From Ceratorhiza oryzae-sativae (taxonomy: Eukaryota; Basidiomycota; Agaricomycetes; Cantharellales; Ceratobasidiaceae): a DNA stretch of 64,000 bases. The position numbers were made by a program, and so were the translations under genes. Positions 11,836 to 27,865 of this stretch are shown one piece after another. The stretch lies in the NCBI GenBank assembly GCA_030998015.1, contig JARWMV010000004.1, positions 434,001 to 498,000 on the forward strand, in the 5' to 3' direction. Within the stretch, counting starts at the first letter, position 1. Each line of letters starts with the position of its first letter. Below the pieces are notes generated by a model. The model saw only the letters and a program-made list of their open reading frames with translations. It had not been told where the DNA came from and did no database searches.

Positions 11836-13218
11836 TCAGTGATTCAAAGTGAATGTAGTGGTTAGAAACGATATCACGAACATTCTATTGAAGATACTTT
11901 CAGGGCTGGTAAAAAGAAGTAGATCATAAACGGCTGTTCCAGTCAATGCTCCCGCAATCGGCCCCATCTGGTAATGGCACTATGAGTGAATCTGTCTACG
12001 GGTATCGTAATGCACTAGCTCACCACAGGCGTGTATAACCAATACTGGCTCCGATAATTCCATACTAGCGACTCCTGTGAATAGCTGGCTCCAGTTTGAC
12101 TATTTCATTGAATACTTACATTCACGCCCATACCCAGCCATCCAACACATAATCCGAGGCCCAATATCGCGGGCAGGATTGAGCGAGAACCTAGTCCCAA
12201 TATCAGATAGCGCCGTGAAGGATAGGTCCAACAACTTACGATGTTTGCATACCAAAACATGAGCTTATACCGAGCATTACGATGAATAGTACCAAAGGAA
12301 CAAGACCGCCTGGCGGAGGCCCGTTTTGTTTATCAGTAGCCGCAAGTACCGCCATTACTAAAATTGCAGTTGCTAGAAACTCTTGGAAAAAACTTTGCAC
12401 TGGCGAGTGAGTGGTCAGCAGGAGGGCTCGAAGTATGTGGGCGTATGATCCACACCATTGGAAAGGTAAGGCGCCTGAAATAAGTCATTGAATATGGTCA
12501 AGATTGTTCAAAAAAAAAAACCCCCCCGCTAAGACACACCGGGAAAGTGGCAAACAACGCAGCAGCTGTACCGGAAACCGAGCTACTAGTGACCTCCGCC
12601 TCGAAGAGCTGAATAGCACGATAATAATTGGCGTACACCAGACCGGCACCCGCCCAAGCTCCAAAGATTTGAGCTAAGATATAAGCCGGAACCTTTCTCC
12701 ACGAAAAACCACGAAACACAGCCTGAGAGATTGTAATGGCCGGGTTGATATGCCCTCCCTAGTGGTGAAGTAAGCTACACTTCCACTCAAACCTTACACG
12801 AGCATATGCTCACTGATATGCCTCCAGAGATCCACGCGCCCAATGCGATTCCAGTAGCCCATCCAAAAGAGAGTGCGAGGTAGTCCTGATCATAGAGTCA
12901 GTCGTCCAATCATAGAGTGGCGAAAAGATCTATACTCCTTTCGGGCTCGATGCCACCGCCGCACTACCAGACAAGGTAACTTGACAGTTTGCCGCGTTGC
13001 CAAACATAACCAGCATCATAGTCTGAAATATCGCCGTCAATATCCTCATCGCAAGAAGACATCGGGCACGAACCCCCAGGAATTCTGCTGCAGGCTCCCT
13101 CGCAATTGCCCTGGAGAAGCTTAGCCATAAGACAGGATAGGCAGTAGGTTAGTAACAAAGAACCCAACCTGATCCTAGACCATGCGTCGATTCCATCAGT
13201 AGCACTGTTGTTCTCCAT
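11836..13218 (-). CDS. Aquaglyceroporin (MIP family channel)
   Basis: Ten exons on the minus strand (13169-13218, 13074-13119, 12936-13022, 12814-12885, 12540-12758, 12456-12474, 12240-12399, 12134-12190, 12024-12084, 11836-11967), all with GT-AG introns of 49-65 bp, coding for 300 aa. The two pore motifs are present: GGHINPAIT (NPA at 90-92) and LNPARDIG (NPA at 222-224). Asp after the second NPAR is typical of glycerol-conducting GlpF-like channels. Hydrophobic segments fit the six-helix fold. Such plasma-membrane channels pass glycerol and small solutes. Intron 5 holds a poly-A/poly-C run (12511-12527) that can cause sequencing errors. The last exon could contain a further small intron, so the exact C-terminus is less certain. 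Confidence 0.85.
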
Positions 13219-14737
13219 CCCTGATTCTTGGTGCAAGCTTGTAGCTTTGGGTACTTGTGTAGTAGCATCGCCTTGCCGCGATTCTATAGAATCATTTGGG
13301 ATTCATATTGGCCACGACCGTGAAAGAGGGCACCAACTATATGAAGTTGAGGGAAGACTAAAAGACGAAGTAAACATCGGGGGAGCAGGCCGCTGCGTCA
13401 TTGCGAGTAAGGTTGGCTCTGGGGGGATGTTCTCTGACTGAGGAGAACATATATGCCATTCATACCTTGCATTGACCGCAGTGGTAACCAAATCTGTCTT
13501 ACCTCTACGCTAACCTAGGGGCCGAGCACCCGGGAGAGTGGTAGTACGGTTCGGTTGTACCCGGGCTATAGGTCCCGGAACGGCAATCGGATAGGATCAT
13601 TGAGGGTGTGTGTGTCGTGTGAATCAGAGGCGGGATGGGGCACGCCCACAAGGTTCATGGAGTGGGCGAATGCAAGTCGTGGAATGCCCTGAGAGAGAGG
13701 GCCGCGCATATGTGCCCTACCGGGAGACAAGGCCCAGATCTTCTGTGGGTTAACCTAAAGTACTAGAGGCTTGACCCCCTCGGCAAAACGCCAGAAGTCC
13801 AAGTTAAATTGGCCTCCTGAGGGGAGCGCGCAGAAACATCAAGGTGAATTCTGGAATCTTGGTCTAAGCGTGAGGGGAATGGGCAGGCTAGGCGACGTGT
13901 TCCACAGCGGGAATTGAAGAGTGCGCGTCGAGTAGCCACCGAGTCACAATCTGGTCTTGGCCAAGGGTTGAGCGGGATGATATGACTTGACACTATTGTA
14001 CTAGATGGTTGGGCTGTTAGCGGGTGCGGATATCACGTATGGTTTATTCAACGACCGAGCGTGATGAAGCGAGACAAACGGGCGCGCTTCAGGAGTGAGT
14101 AGCGCAAAGGATAATGAGCGATTGAGCATGTATGCGTAGAACGCGAGCGAGGGCGGTGAAATGCCTTTAGGGATAGAGGCGAAAATGTATTTGTTTATAT
14201 ATGCGGTACAACTGGATAAGGCGGAGCAGGAACATGGAGATACATTGTTGTGAGAATGGTGTTACAGAGGGTACGATTTACATACATGATAGAACAGAAC
14301 GTAAAATAGAAATGTGAGTCGATTACGAGCATAGGATTGGGTTTACATGCAAATATCGATGTTGTACAGCTTGGTATGTTCAGGAGCGGTTATTGGGCCC
14401 CGAAAATTACTAGAAATTTCCACATAACATACCAAAAACTGGTATAATAAGCTCATTGGTCGGTTGTCCAAACTATTGGTCCCAAAAAGGGGTCGTCGAA
14501 AATTCAAAGTTAGTAGGTTATGTGACCTCTTTTCGGTACGATTCGCTCAAATGTGTTTCATGACAATATTTCTTACACTTGCTTTGTACAGAGACTCGTT
14601 GCACCTGCTCTATATATATAAATGAGGGACGCATATGCAGACGATAGCAGTCCAACATCTTCCAGCCTTCCACTACAACCAACGCTAAGTGTTAAACCGT
14701 TGAAGACTTTCGTCTCTAACAGAAACCTAGTTTCAGC
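13219..14737. other. Intergenic region, no gene seen
   Basis: Upstream of the aquaglyceroporin gene. Frames here are short and lack coding character or splice continuity. CG content is normal. No repeat family was recognised before the solo LTR that begins at 14738. Confidence 0.5.
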
Positions 14738-14989
14738 TGTTGAATTTACAATCATATGCGAATTTACATTCATATGCGTGCATGTATGCGCATATTTGTT
14801 TCTGTTTCGTATTCCCCCTCTCTGATATCATGCGCGAGTTCGCGGGAACCCCCTTTCTCCTTCCTTAGTTCTCTACCTTCGTAGTTGAGCTAAGGTATCG
14901 TATTTTCTTTCTTTTCTCATGTATTCTATTCACACTGTACTCTGTAGTACGATTTGTATCTTAGCCACGAGATACCTCCCTGCGTGAGA
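14738..14989 (+). mobile_element. Solo LTR-like element of family E (copy E1)
   Basis: A 252-bp element starting TGTTGAATTT and ending GCGTGAGA, with a perfect 5-bp duplication TCAGC (14733-14737 and 14990-14994). It carries the family signature CTTAGTTCTCTACC...GTAGTTGAGCTAAGG. The ends are TG at the 5' side but GA at the 3' side, which is unusual for an LTR. Four other copies lie at 21596-28299, 40010-40282, 45381-45548 and 61558-61849. Confidence 0.8.
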
Positions 14990-15465
14990 TCAGCTGCTCT
15001 ATTTGCTAGGTTCTTGGTCGCTGCCGACGTAGATCATGACGCCTTATCATCCTTTCGCCAAGGTCCTCATAATCCCCCCCGAGGTCGTTTACAATCTTCC
15101 ATCCCCAATGGCGAACCCTCACCGAATGATACTACGCAAGATTGTAAATCGACAACGCGAACCTGGATCAGCCCAGGTTAAATACCAGCCGCTGTTCCAC
15201 CGGGACCGGCCGACTGGATGTAAGGGGCAGACAATCGTCGGACCCCGAACGCCAGTTCGCCGGTGCAGATATATGTGTTTCTCTCAAACGGATCCCGGGA
15301 GTGAAACGCAACGCAATAATATATCGGATTCATTACGGGGGTTGTCAATGCACAGATATAGTCCACGTATCAGCAGGGTAAAAAGTTCTTTCGGCACATC
15401 TAGTCGAAAAGTCCGTTACTTCCTCAGTACTCACATAACCTAGCCGCACACGATCACTTCTTTCA

Positions 15466-17897
<2,432 letters not shown>

Positions 17898-17928
17898 TCA
17901 TGTTGTGATGTTTGCATCACAGGCTGGT

Positions 17929-17934
17929 CTTATA
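17929..17934 (-). promoter_or_regulatory. TATA-like box of the GMC oxidoreductase gene
   Basis: On the minus strand GTATAAGA lies about 40 nt upstream of the ATG at 17891. An out-of-frame ATG at 17901 precedes the chosen start by ten bases and may lower initiation. Confidence 0.4.
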
Positions 17935-18286
17935 CCACGCGCCAAGTTTCACGCGTTCAGCCCTTGCTTGGCTGGTCATATGACGAGATCTGCCGTGATG
18001 TCATGATTGAGGCTGGCAGCCCCACCCGCCGGCACGTAAGCGCTGGTGTAAGGGTCCACTCGTGATCACCCTGCGCTCATGCACACTCCTTGTCAAGCCC
18101 GACTGATCAGATACTAGAGCGAAACTGTAACACGTGAAATGCAAGGAGGGGGCAAACTTGTATTTTTTATCTATCTCAATCGTCCGACTGATTTACTTTG
18201 GTCAGGTTATGCTTCATTGCTCGGGTACGTTCAACATTATTCGCACTATGAATTTTCAGCCAGGACAAAAATAGGTCTCGGAGTTC

Positions 18287-20491
18287 CTATGGTATTCCGT
18301 TAATGATATCTTTGTGTGCTTGTGAGCGGGGGCTCAAAACCACCTTGAACGGTTCGGGTCGGCTGTGTGCAAATGGTCAGCCGAATGCGTCATTCCTATG
18401 GCATTTGCTCACTAAACCGCTCCCTGAGATTCTTCTGACAGAAAGGGTTTGATCTCATTTCCATCCTTGTCCTGGGCCGTAGATATATTGAATGTTGCCA
18501 GAATTGAGACGATAGCGATGAAGAGGGAGGAATTCGCAAAGTGCATTCCAGGACAAGTTCTAAATAGCCGCATCAAACAAATGATGTGAAATCATATATA
18601 GTTATCTCTATACCTTCGACCATAGCCAAAGACGGGAGAGGTGGGCACCTTAGGATCAAGGAACCTATCCGGATTGAACTCTTCTGGGTTGGGATAGACA
18701 GTTGGATTTCGACACATCGCCCTACAGAAGATTTCAATGTTATGCCCGAAATTGCAGCTGAAGATGCACTGTACCAGACATTTGGAAAGCTGGGTTCATC
18801 TCGCATCAATGGTGATATCTTGTCTTCCCTTAACGTCTACTTACACCAAGGTACCTTTGGGAATACGGTATCCCTTATAGACATCGTCCTGATAACACGC
18901 ATGCGGGAATCCTAGACGAGATGTTCAAACAATAATCACAACTAGCGTTTTGCGGACATACCTCCGGGGACAATGGGGCACCATCGCGCCAGCTCACGTA
19001 TAAGTCGCTGAACATATTCTAGTTTTGGTTGATCGGCCATGGTTGGTAGTCGAGTCGACCCAACTACTGAATCAATCTCCTCTTGAGCCTTGCGTTGTGT
19101 TTCCGGAAACATAAGCATTGCTAGCATGAACACAAGCAGGCTATTGGCAGTCTACGTCAAGGCATGAGTGAGTTTCCGCCCCTGTATGATGATCAATATC
19201 GCAAAGCTACTCACTGTGTCGGTGCCACCTAAGATCCCACAAAGACCTACTTTTAGTAAATACAGAACATGAAAGATGCAATTCGAATACCTGCGAGTAG
19301 AGTAGCAGCCACGTCCTTGAGATAGAAGTCGATTTCATCGGCGTTTATTCCCATTCTTGCTGAATTCTCGATTGATGATGCAATAATTGATGGTTCATTC
19401 GTACCGTTTGCCTGCCAAAGTAAAACCATGATTATTCATGTGTAAGTGGCTTAGGTAGACACACTATTTGCTGCTTAGTCCAGTTGTACGCCATGTCGAC
19501 CGCATGATCCTTTTGTTCTCTCCACTCTCGAGCCGTTCGTTTCCACCCCGCTCCGGGAAGCCACTGGGACATAAATAAGGGCGGGAAATAGGTTCACCAT
19601 GAAATCTGCAGGTATAAAAATTCATACGATTAACATGGCCCGTCATTATGGACTACTAGATGCCATCACAGCATCCACCATGTGGTCCATCGCCTCTTTA
19701 AGCTTAAGCACGAACGGATCGGTATGAGATTGGAGCTTGTATCCATATATCGAGTTCACAAGAGTTGCAGCGGTGCTCCTACAAAAATTTATCGTCAATT
19801 GCGAATCATCACACCGAGTCGGCTCCACCTGAAAATCTCCGCTTCAAGGTCTTCCGAAGTAAAGACCTCGGTTGATCTCTGCAGCAATCTCTTCAAGAGT
19901 AGTTGAACTTGAGCCTGTTGGGATGCATGAAACCTCTCGGCCGCCTTTTTGTGCAGCCAAGTATGCATGAGTCGGCAAGACTTTCTCCACCTGTTGTTGT
20001 ATCCCAAGACTGAGGTGAAACCTGGCCGGTTCATTCTTCTGAAACAAATACAAGGTAAGTCGTTGGCACCTGTTGTCCATAGGAAACCACCCACAATGAA
20101 GGTTCTTTCACCATTGTTGGACAATTCCGGTCGGAATATATGCTGGACCACTTGTCCAACAGATTGGTGGCATCCTCAGCCGAATTCAACACAATCAGTA
20201 TGGTACCAAAAATTTGCAACAAGATGATATTACCTGTCGAACGACACATCAGGCTAGCCAGGATTCAATTCATATAAAAAAAAACTTACTGTTGAGCTCT
20301 TTTCCAAGTTTCATAAACCCAATGTGCTTGCTTACTGTGGGCATTGATGGAAGATTTCCAATGACTGGCCAATAAACTGGGCTAGGAGGAAGCAGGTCTG
20401 TTTCAATTTTTGGCTTTCGTATCAGTAACCATCCAACAGATACAGCAGCAGTAGTGGCAAGAGTTCAGAGAAGTATGGAAGAGTTGTTCAT
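18287..20491 (-). pseudogene. Cytochrome P450 (copy 1), broken
   Basis: Minus-strand P450 with the same exon plan as the copies at 41397-43598 and 45596-47816. Recognisable parts are the N-terminal PPSPVYWPVIGN, the WRKSCRLMHTWLHKKAAERFH region, helix K ExxR as ELAR, PEEFNPDRF and the haem loop FGYGRRTCPG. Two lesions are visible. An in-frame TGA at 20465-20467 (codon 9) cuts the membrane anchor. A two-base loss near 19562-19566 shifts the frame just before WLPGAGWKRTA. A 15-nt micro-exon lies at 18775-18789. The first exon, next to the transposon island, is poor in CG while the rest is not. These enzymes are ER-bound haem monooxygenases; databases often label this fungal group O-methylsterigmatocystin oxidoreductase-like. 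Confidence 0.8.
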
Positions 20492-21595
20492 GATCTAGTA
20501 GCCTTGATAATGCTGTTGGGATCACTTGTGGCCAGTTGATTTTATAGCCATTGCTGACTGATTGTATTGTCTGCTAGTGTTAGTGCCTTGTGCCATATGG
20601 TGACACATTCCTTCCTATATTTCCTCCAATGGGGTATTGATTGCTGCAGAATCAGCCCCACCCTGGGTTGCAGTTGTGTGCATGTTGATGATGGAGTGGA
20701 GTAGCCCATATATCCCATGCTCGGATCTCATGGAGATATTGCCTGACAGATGGGACATCATGGTGCTTGAGCAGTGTCTTTCTGTTCAGCTGATATCAAT
20801 TGATATATGAATCAAGGTTAAGCATTTCATGAGGTTTTCCACATGATTCACCAAAAGGTTCATGGAAACATAACTAGGGCACTAAATTTTGACCCAATCA
20901 GAAATTACAAGGTTCAATTAGAGGGAAATTATTTCAACTTAAGCTGATTCAAGGTTGCAATTGGCAATCTCTCTTGCAATCTTGGTGGCCTCTTCAAGCC
21001 CAAGTTACTTTGAAATCAGTGCAAAGTAAATGAATTTTGTGAATCAAACCCAAGCAAGTGGCATGTGGGCATATCTCCACAAAAAGCTGAAAGTCTAAGT
21101 GAGCTAGATCACTGCATCACTGCCAAATCCAGCTAGGGTTGTGAGCACTCTGGCATGGTCTAGACCATGAGCACACAATCACTCCAATTTTCCCAATTTT
21201 TACTGTGTTAGCTTCTTTTGTTTTTCAGACAAGTCCTGTATATCCAGGTACAGTGGGCTACTGTAGAGCAGGATGAGCACATTCATCCTTGTGCTGCTGT
21301 CCCCTCTCCCAAAGGGCAACACTTGGGAAGCCAAAATGCCACCACAAAGATAGTTACAACACTTCACATGCTCACTTGGCATTTTTTGTCATTCCCAACC
21401 CCTTTTTGATGTTTGAAATTACCATGGGAGTGATTGGACAGATCCTAGTACCCCCCAACCCCCATTGTCATACCTTAAGCCATTGAGCCCATCTGTTGCA
21501 GCCAAGAGGGGCCTTCAACTCTAGCAAGTCACACTGGCAGAACAGGCACAACTTACCTTGCCTTTTTGAACCAACAGGTCCATGTACCTTGGCAT
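20492..21595. other. CG-depleted edge of the transposon island, no gene
   Basis: Almost no CG dinucleotides and abundant TG/CA, with no coding frame. It lies between the broken P450 and LTR E. Probably decayed repeat or methylated flank; family not recognised. Confidence 0.5.
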
Positions 21596-21815
21596 TCTCA
21601 CACAGGGAGGTTTTGGGGGGCTAAGATACAATAGTACTGTGAGGTACAGTGGGAAAGAAATACATAGAAGAAGGGGAGAAAATACAATACCTTAGCTCAA
21701 CTACAAAGGTAGAGAACTAAGGACAGAGGTGGTTCCTGTAAACTCACAGATTATATCAGACATGGACAGAAAACAGGTACAAACACTGTCAGCAACAACA
21801 AGTCTAGGGACAATG

Positions 21816-22360
21816 TGTCAAGGCCAGAGCCTTAGACAGGGGCAAATACCAACAAAGGGTAACACCCCACTCCACTGTAATAAATACAGAGAGTCAACCT
21901 GCAATGTCTAAGGGATACACAGGGAAGGAGGAAGGGGTAGAAGGTGATGAGGCACCAAGGATATGATTTATAAGAGGTGCACTTGTACTTAAGAGTACTG
22001 GGCAGGAACTGTTATGGCTTGGTGACCATACAGGTAGAAGGGATGACAGGACAAGAGGTTGAGTTCTGAGACTTAAGGCTCTCAGACTCTCCCTTATATA
22101 TTCAGCTAACTACCATGTACAAGTTCTCATACAGCACAGAGGTGAGATACAACTGCAAGAGAATAACTGAGATGAGACAAGTACAGTACTAGAGCAAGCT
22201 GATATGGAAAACACTAAAATAAGCACTGTGGCACTATTATGTAATGTGGCAATACATATATTGTAAAAAATAGAATAAACTTGACTTAGAGAAAAATATA
22301 TAAAAGACAAAAATGAAAATAAAATATAATAAATTGTGTTCATGACATTGGGTCATGACA
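21816..22360 (+). mobile_element. Solo LTR of family A (copy A2), nested in gypsy LTR C
   Basis: A 545-bp insert starting TGTCAAGGCC and ending GGTCATGACA, with a perfect duplication CAATG (21811-21815 and 22361-22365). It is the second copy of the family seen at 304-841; again its host is a gypsy-type LTR. Confidence 0.8.
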
Positions 22361-22649
22361 CAATGAGGGTGTCTTATGTCACAGAGGCAGAGCCCATGGA
22401 TGACTTGGCAATAGCAATGAGGGGAGTAAGGACAACAGCAACACATTGCAAGACAGGGAGCAAAGGTAGAACAATACTTGTATTAGACAAGGAGGTCAAG
22501 TTTGTGAGGAGACCTTGTTGAACTTGACCCAGTTTATATATGATCCTTGAGCCACATCAACATAAACACAACTATACTACAAGTCATATTGTTAAGCAAT
22601 GGAAGCTGCTGCAGAGCTGCAGAATTTCACATCAAAGATGAAATACATA

Positions 22650-22891
22650 TATAGAAATCAAATGTATATATTTATTATATAGAAACAGTTTACAAAAAGA
22701 ATGTGTGAGTGTAAGTGAAGAGATGGATTATGGGGGGCTCGTAGAGTCCTTATTTATACCCAACGTATTCACATGAGTCATATGCTCTGCTGCTGCGCAT
22801 ATACTGCGCATACATGACACATTCACACTTGACTTGATTACTGACTCATACGCATTCTAGATCATTCAAGTATATACATGAATGTTCTACA
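22650..22891 (-). repeat. 3' LTR of the copia element
   Basis: 242 bp, matching 27866-28107 at about 97-98 percent. The polypurine tract lies immediately inside at 22892-22901. Confidence 0.9.
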
Positions 22892-23041
22892 CTCCCCCTT
22901 AATCGAGTAAGTGTAAACTACAGGAATGATTAGAAATTTATTACATGAATATAACCAATTCCAAAGACCATATCAGACTTTCAAACATTCAGAACGATTC
23001 CATTATTTCAATTCAACTATTATATTGATTATACAGGTTGA

Positions 23042-26000
23042 TTACTCATCCTCTTCAACTTCAGTAATCATCGCGTACGGCTCCCCCATAATTGGCTTAG
23101 TAAGATAACTAAATTGGGGAGCCAGCAATGCTTTAGTTAGTGCATCAGCAAGGTTCTCTTTGGATGGTATGTACAAAGTAGATACCTTGCGCTGCTCGAT
23201 AACATCATGCATGAAGTGATGGCGAATGTCAATGTGTTTCGAGCGTCCATGATATTGCAACTCAACTGAAAGTGTAAGCGCAGCAAGATTATCTGAAAGT
23301 ATTAGGGTTGGTGCGTCAGCTTCATAGTATAACTCTTTGAGAAACTGGTGCAGCCATAGTGCCTGAGTACATGCGTGTGAAAGTGCCATATACTTGGCTT
23401 CCATTGTTGATAAAGTGACAGTGGCTTGCTTCTTAGTGGACCAAGAAATAGCTGCACCTCCGAGTAAAAATATATTACCAGAGATGGACTTACGGTCAAG
23501 TAAGTTACTCCCCCAGTCAGCGTCTGAATATCCTAACTCTCCAAATCCTTTGTTGGATCAACGGTACATTATCCCACGTGAAGCAGTGCCCTTTAGGTAA
23601 TGGATCATGTGCTTCACAGCTGTCACATGTGCTGATCCAAAGCATGTCGTGAATTGGGCTAGGAATGTAACAACGTAAGCTATGTCGGGCCTTGTGCAAA
23701 GGGCCGCATATAGTAGCTTACCAATGTACATTCCATAATTAAAATTGGGTTTTGTACCTTCAAATCGAGTGAGTTGAATATTCGGTGTCATGGGTGTGTG
23801 AGTGGCATAGGCATTCTGCAAACCTGCAGATTCAACTATAGAGTCAATATATGCTTTTTGACTCAAAGTTAAAGTGCCTTGCTCACAATCACAAGTAAAG
23901 CTTATACCTAAGAAGTGTCGGATGGAACCTAGGTCGCGCATTTCGAAGGCTTCCATTAGTTCTTTGATAATAAAGTTGGTATGGTTGTGCGAGCTTGCAA
24001 CCATAATGTCGTCAACGTGAATCGCGAGTATTGCAACGAAGAGTTCATCTTTGATGTTGATTATACGTTGATAAACACACACATCGGTTTTGCAAGGTAT
24101 GTATCTGAGTTGCTTGAGTTTATTATCGAATAACTGATTCCACATTTGACCTGCTTGTTTCAGTCCATAAATTGAAAGTTTAAGACGAAGTACCTTATTT
24201 GTTTCATCCTTGAAGTATGGTATCTGACACATATAAAGTTCTTCATTTATGTTTGCATGTAGGTAAGCGGAACTTACATCAAGCTGCCTCAAGTCCCAAT
24301 CAAATTGATTCGCCAAGGATGCGATGATACAAATAGAATCAAGTCGTACAACCAGTGCATAAGTATGTCCAAAGTTGATTCCTGGTTGCTGACTAAATCC
24401 CTGCGCAACTAATCAAGCCTTATAACAAACGGGCTTACCATTTTCGTCGTGTTTAATGGTTAGTACCCATTTGTTTCCAATGACTTTTCAATTGGCTGGG
24501 AGGTTGACAAGTTTGTAACTTCCCATTTTCTTGAGGGTGGCCACTTCCACTTCCATGGCTGACTTCCATTCGGTTGCATTCGGTCTGGATAGTGCTTGCT
24601 CAACGGTTGGGTTGTCTTCAGATGGTATATGTTGAGTGGGGAAGGACCAATGCGTTTCGGGGGCGTCAGGAGTTGCCATGGACGGTTCTGCTTTCAGTGG
24701 AATGGGATCGTCAAGGGTGAGCTTGAAGAACACTTCCTCCAATCCATTGAGCTCATTGTATGCAGGTAGTTCAATGGCTTTGGAGGTTGGGCTCTTGCTG
24801 GTTGAGGATATGGTGGGAGCGTTGGTAAGGGACGGTATGTTGGAAGTAATGCTGTATGTGTCGTCAGCATCGAACTCACTACCTGAGCTATCACCTGTGG
24901 TATTGGTGAGTCCTAATACAAGGTTAGATACCTCATTTTTATCCTCATACATGAGCTTACCTGTTGTGGTGGAGTCGTCGATCTTGATTTTGACTCCTCC
25001 ACGCTCTTGTTCCAAAGTGATAGCTGGAGCGTTGGGGTTGTTGTGATGGGTTCACATGCCAGTGTGTTGGTCGACAGCATTAATTCGATTAAGCGATATA
25101 GAAGTATCAGGGCGAGGGGTGTTAAGCATAATAGAGCAGTTGGGTGGTTTAGAGGCGACAGAGTGAATAAGAGTAGATGAAAGTTGTGAGTTGGATGCTT
25201 TCTTCATGCTCTTAGTCTCCTCTTTTATACCTTTCTGCTCTCCTGCATTTACCAAGTCATTCTTTCACTCACTGCTCAGCTTGGTATCTCCCCCTGTTCC
25301 AGTAAGTTCTACAGTTCGTTCCACAGTGCTGCTATTCTGACTTGACTCCCCCTCAGCAGGCGGAACGACTGTTTCTACCCATTCTGGATCATCTTGCGCA
25401 CCTTCAGGCTGCGCATATACTTGTGTAAACAAGATGTTCTGCAAGTGCATTATGCAATTAGCTCCAGGCTTGTAATATCTCCAACTTTTACCTTGTACAT
25501 CCGATATTCCTGTAAATATACCTGTAAAAGTTTTAGGGTCTAATTTTGATATGTTCTCTCCTTGATTAAGTATGTAACATTTTGTTCCCCACAGCCTTAA
25601 TTGGCTAAAGTTTGGTTTCTTACCCCAAAAGAGCTTGTATGGTGTTTTCCAGAATGCTCCATGTACTTGTGTGGGCACCTGGTTCTTTAGATAGCATGCA
25701 TATGCTATCGCTTTGTTCAATAAGAACTTCAGTGCTCCTGACTCAAGCATCATTGCTTGTGCTTTTTCAGTAAGTGTCCTGTTTAGCTGTTCAGCGATTC
25801 CATTTTGCTGAGCTGAATATGGGGCCGTAGTTTCCAAAATAGTTCCTTTCAGAGCGGCATGCTTGAACCATTCTTTATTTATGAACTCACCTCCATTATC
25901 AAATTGTACACGTTTTATTTTCTTAGATTTCTGTGTTTCTAACATTGCTTCGAACACCTTGTATTCTCTCAAAGTCTCGTCTTTGTGTCTCAGAAAACCT

Positions 26001-27784
26001 AGTTTTGTAAAACGTGTAGCTACATCCGTGAATGATACATAATATTTATATTTACCGATGGATGTGATGCGAGCCGGTCCCCACACATCAGTAACTATGA
26101 GTTCGCCTATCTCATTCACAATTGTTTGCGACTGTTTCAGGAAGGGCTTTATATGTGCTTTTGATTGCATACATGCTTCACATTCGAAGTTCAAGCCTAT
26201 TTTATCATCGGCAACTTCCATTCCCTCAACAGCGTTAGTACTTTTCAATCGCTTGAGTGTCTGCGCATTTAGGTGACCCAGAATCCTATGCCAATCATAC
26301 CAGGTTTGGCCAGTTTGTTTTACAAGTGCAACCTTGTTTATTGTTCTACTGTCTACAGGATTGCTTATTGTTTGAGTGTCGATCTTCCACAAACTGCCCT
26401 GTATGCAATCATTAAGTTTTGACCCAATTGCTACTTTATGATTATTTGTGTCTGTTATGATTAGCTTGTTGCAGTCCAATGAGACATGCATGCCCTTATC
26501 AGTGATCAGCGATAAGCTGATTAGATTAGCGGGTGATCCAGGTACATGCGCTACATTCGTCAGGACAATAGTCTTGTATTGATCTTTGTTTGGATCTATT
26601 TTACATCTGAGTCTAACCAAGCCTCAGCCTAGGATTGGCTCTTTACCAGTGACTCCAGTGATGTAACCAGATGATTTACTATATGTAGTAAATGCCTCTA
26701 GGTCCCTAGCAATGTGAGTTGTAGTTCCGCTATCAGCTAGCCACGTATTACGGTCAATACTTACTAATGTCAGTTGATCTTCATAGGTTGAAAAGGTGTA
26801 CTCGGGGGTTTTGCTGTCCTTTGACATGGCTATATGCATACGTGCATTGCCAGTTTGACTCTTATTGGGTGAGTCAAATCTTCGGTTATGGAAATTTCCT
26901 TTGTTTGCTTTGTTGAGCTGACTTTGCTTGTATGCGCCTCCTCCCGGGCTTCGGCACTTGTTTGCCCAGTGCCCGATCTTTCCACAATTCTTGCACTTCG
27001 ACTTTGACTTGTCTGGAGGTTTTGTATTGGTACGTGTAGGCCTATTCTGTTGGAACTTATTTGTACTGAAGAATGCTTTTGGTTTGTTGTTACGATTACT
27101 TCTTTGGTGTGCCTCAGCTAATATCCTTGAGCATAGATCACTTATTTGATCCACTAGCTTGTTCATGTTGTCCGTTTTGAATTGGAAGCTTATGGATTGA
27201 GTGAACGTATCCCACAAATCCGGTAAGCTGGCTACTAAAGTTGTTATCCAATCCACTTCAGTTATTGACCTTGGTGCAATAAGATTTATTTGTTGGAACC
27301 AGCCACACATGTGCTGTATGTGTTCCTCAATATCATCAGTTTCAGCCATGCGATGACTAAAGAATTTTCTTCACAGATTGATTAGTCCAACTGTGCCTTT
27401 GACTTGGAAGGTGGACGCCAAGAGATCCCAAGCGTTGGCGGAATACTCACATGTCTGTATGTGTGTGAGTATGTTTCCGTCTACTTGTAGTCTTATATTT
27501 GATAAGGCTTTCTGGTCTGACTTTAACCATTTATTATATTCTTTGTTATCCATGGTTTTCGTCTTGTCCAGTAAGGCTTTCCCTGCAGCGTCTTTCCTGT
27601 CTGAAAGAGTAACTTCAAGTGTTTTGGGTGGTAGTGACTTAGATTGGTCGATGTATCTGTACAAATCAAGGTCAGTGAGTATGTCCTCCATTTGCACACA
27701 CCAAACGTTATAGTTCTCCGTCCCCCGCAATGGCTTGATGTGGTGTAGACTGCTAGCTACGGTTGTTTGCATGCTATCGGTCAT
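23042..27784 (-). pseudogene. Copia gag-pol polyprotein, one frame broken by TGA codons
   Basis: A single minus-strand frame of 1,581 codons with no frameshift. In order: a UBN2-type gag; a CCHC zinc knuckle CKNCGKIGHWANKC; protease WLADSGTTTH; integrase with the HHCC finger (HRILGHLN ... CEACMQSK) and DDE residues in TDVWGP, FDNGGEF and GIAEQLNRT; reverse transcriptase (LDVSSAYLH, HVDDIM); and RNase H (SKHIDIRHHF). The domain order is Ty1/copia. Seven in-frame stops break it, at about 27371, 26624, 25265, 25052, 24488, 24413 and 23558. All seven are TGA, mostly where the family has arginine, which fits CGA to TGA changes. The copy is therefore inactive as it stands, but almost undecayed otherwise. 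Confidence 0.9.
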
Positions 27785-27865
27785 GGTGTGCTAATTTGTT
27801 TTGAGTACTCAGGTATATATATTTGTCTTCTTCTGGTTTAAAGCGTATGGGCGGGGCTCATAACA

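Noticed and set aside
15036..15443. 135-aa plus-strand frame
   Set aside because: Lies between solo LTR E1 and the GMC gene on the other strand, with no coding character or splice partner.
23042..27784. Stop-codon reassignment (TGA read as arginine)
   Set aside because: Host genes here end in TGA, TAA and TAG normally, and the TGA excess is explained by CpG decay.
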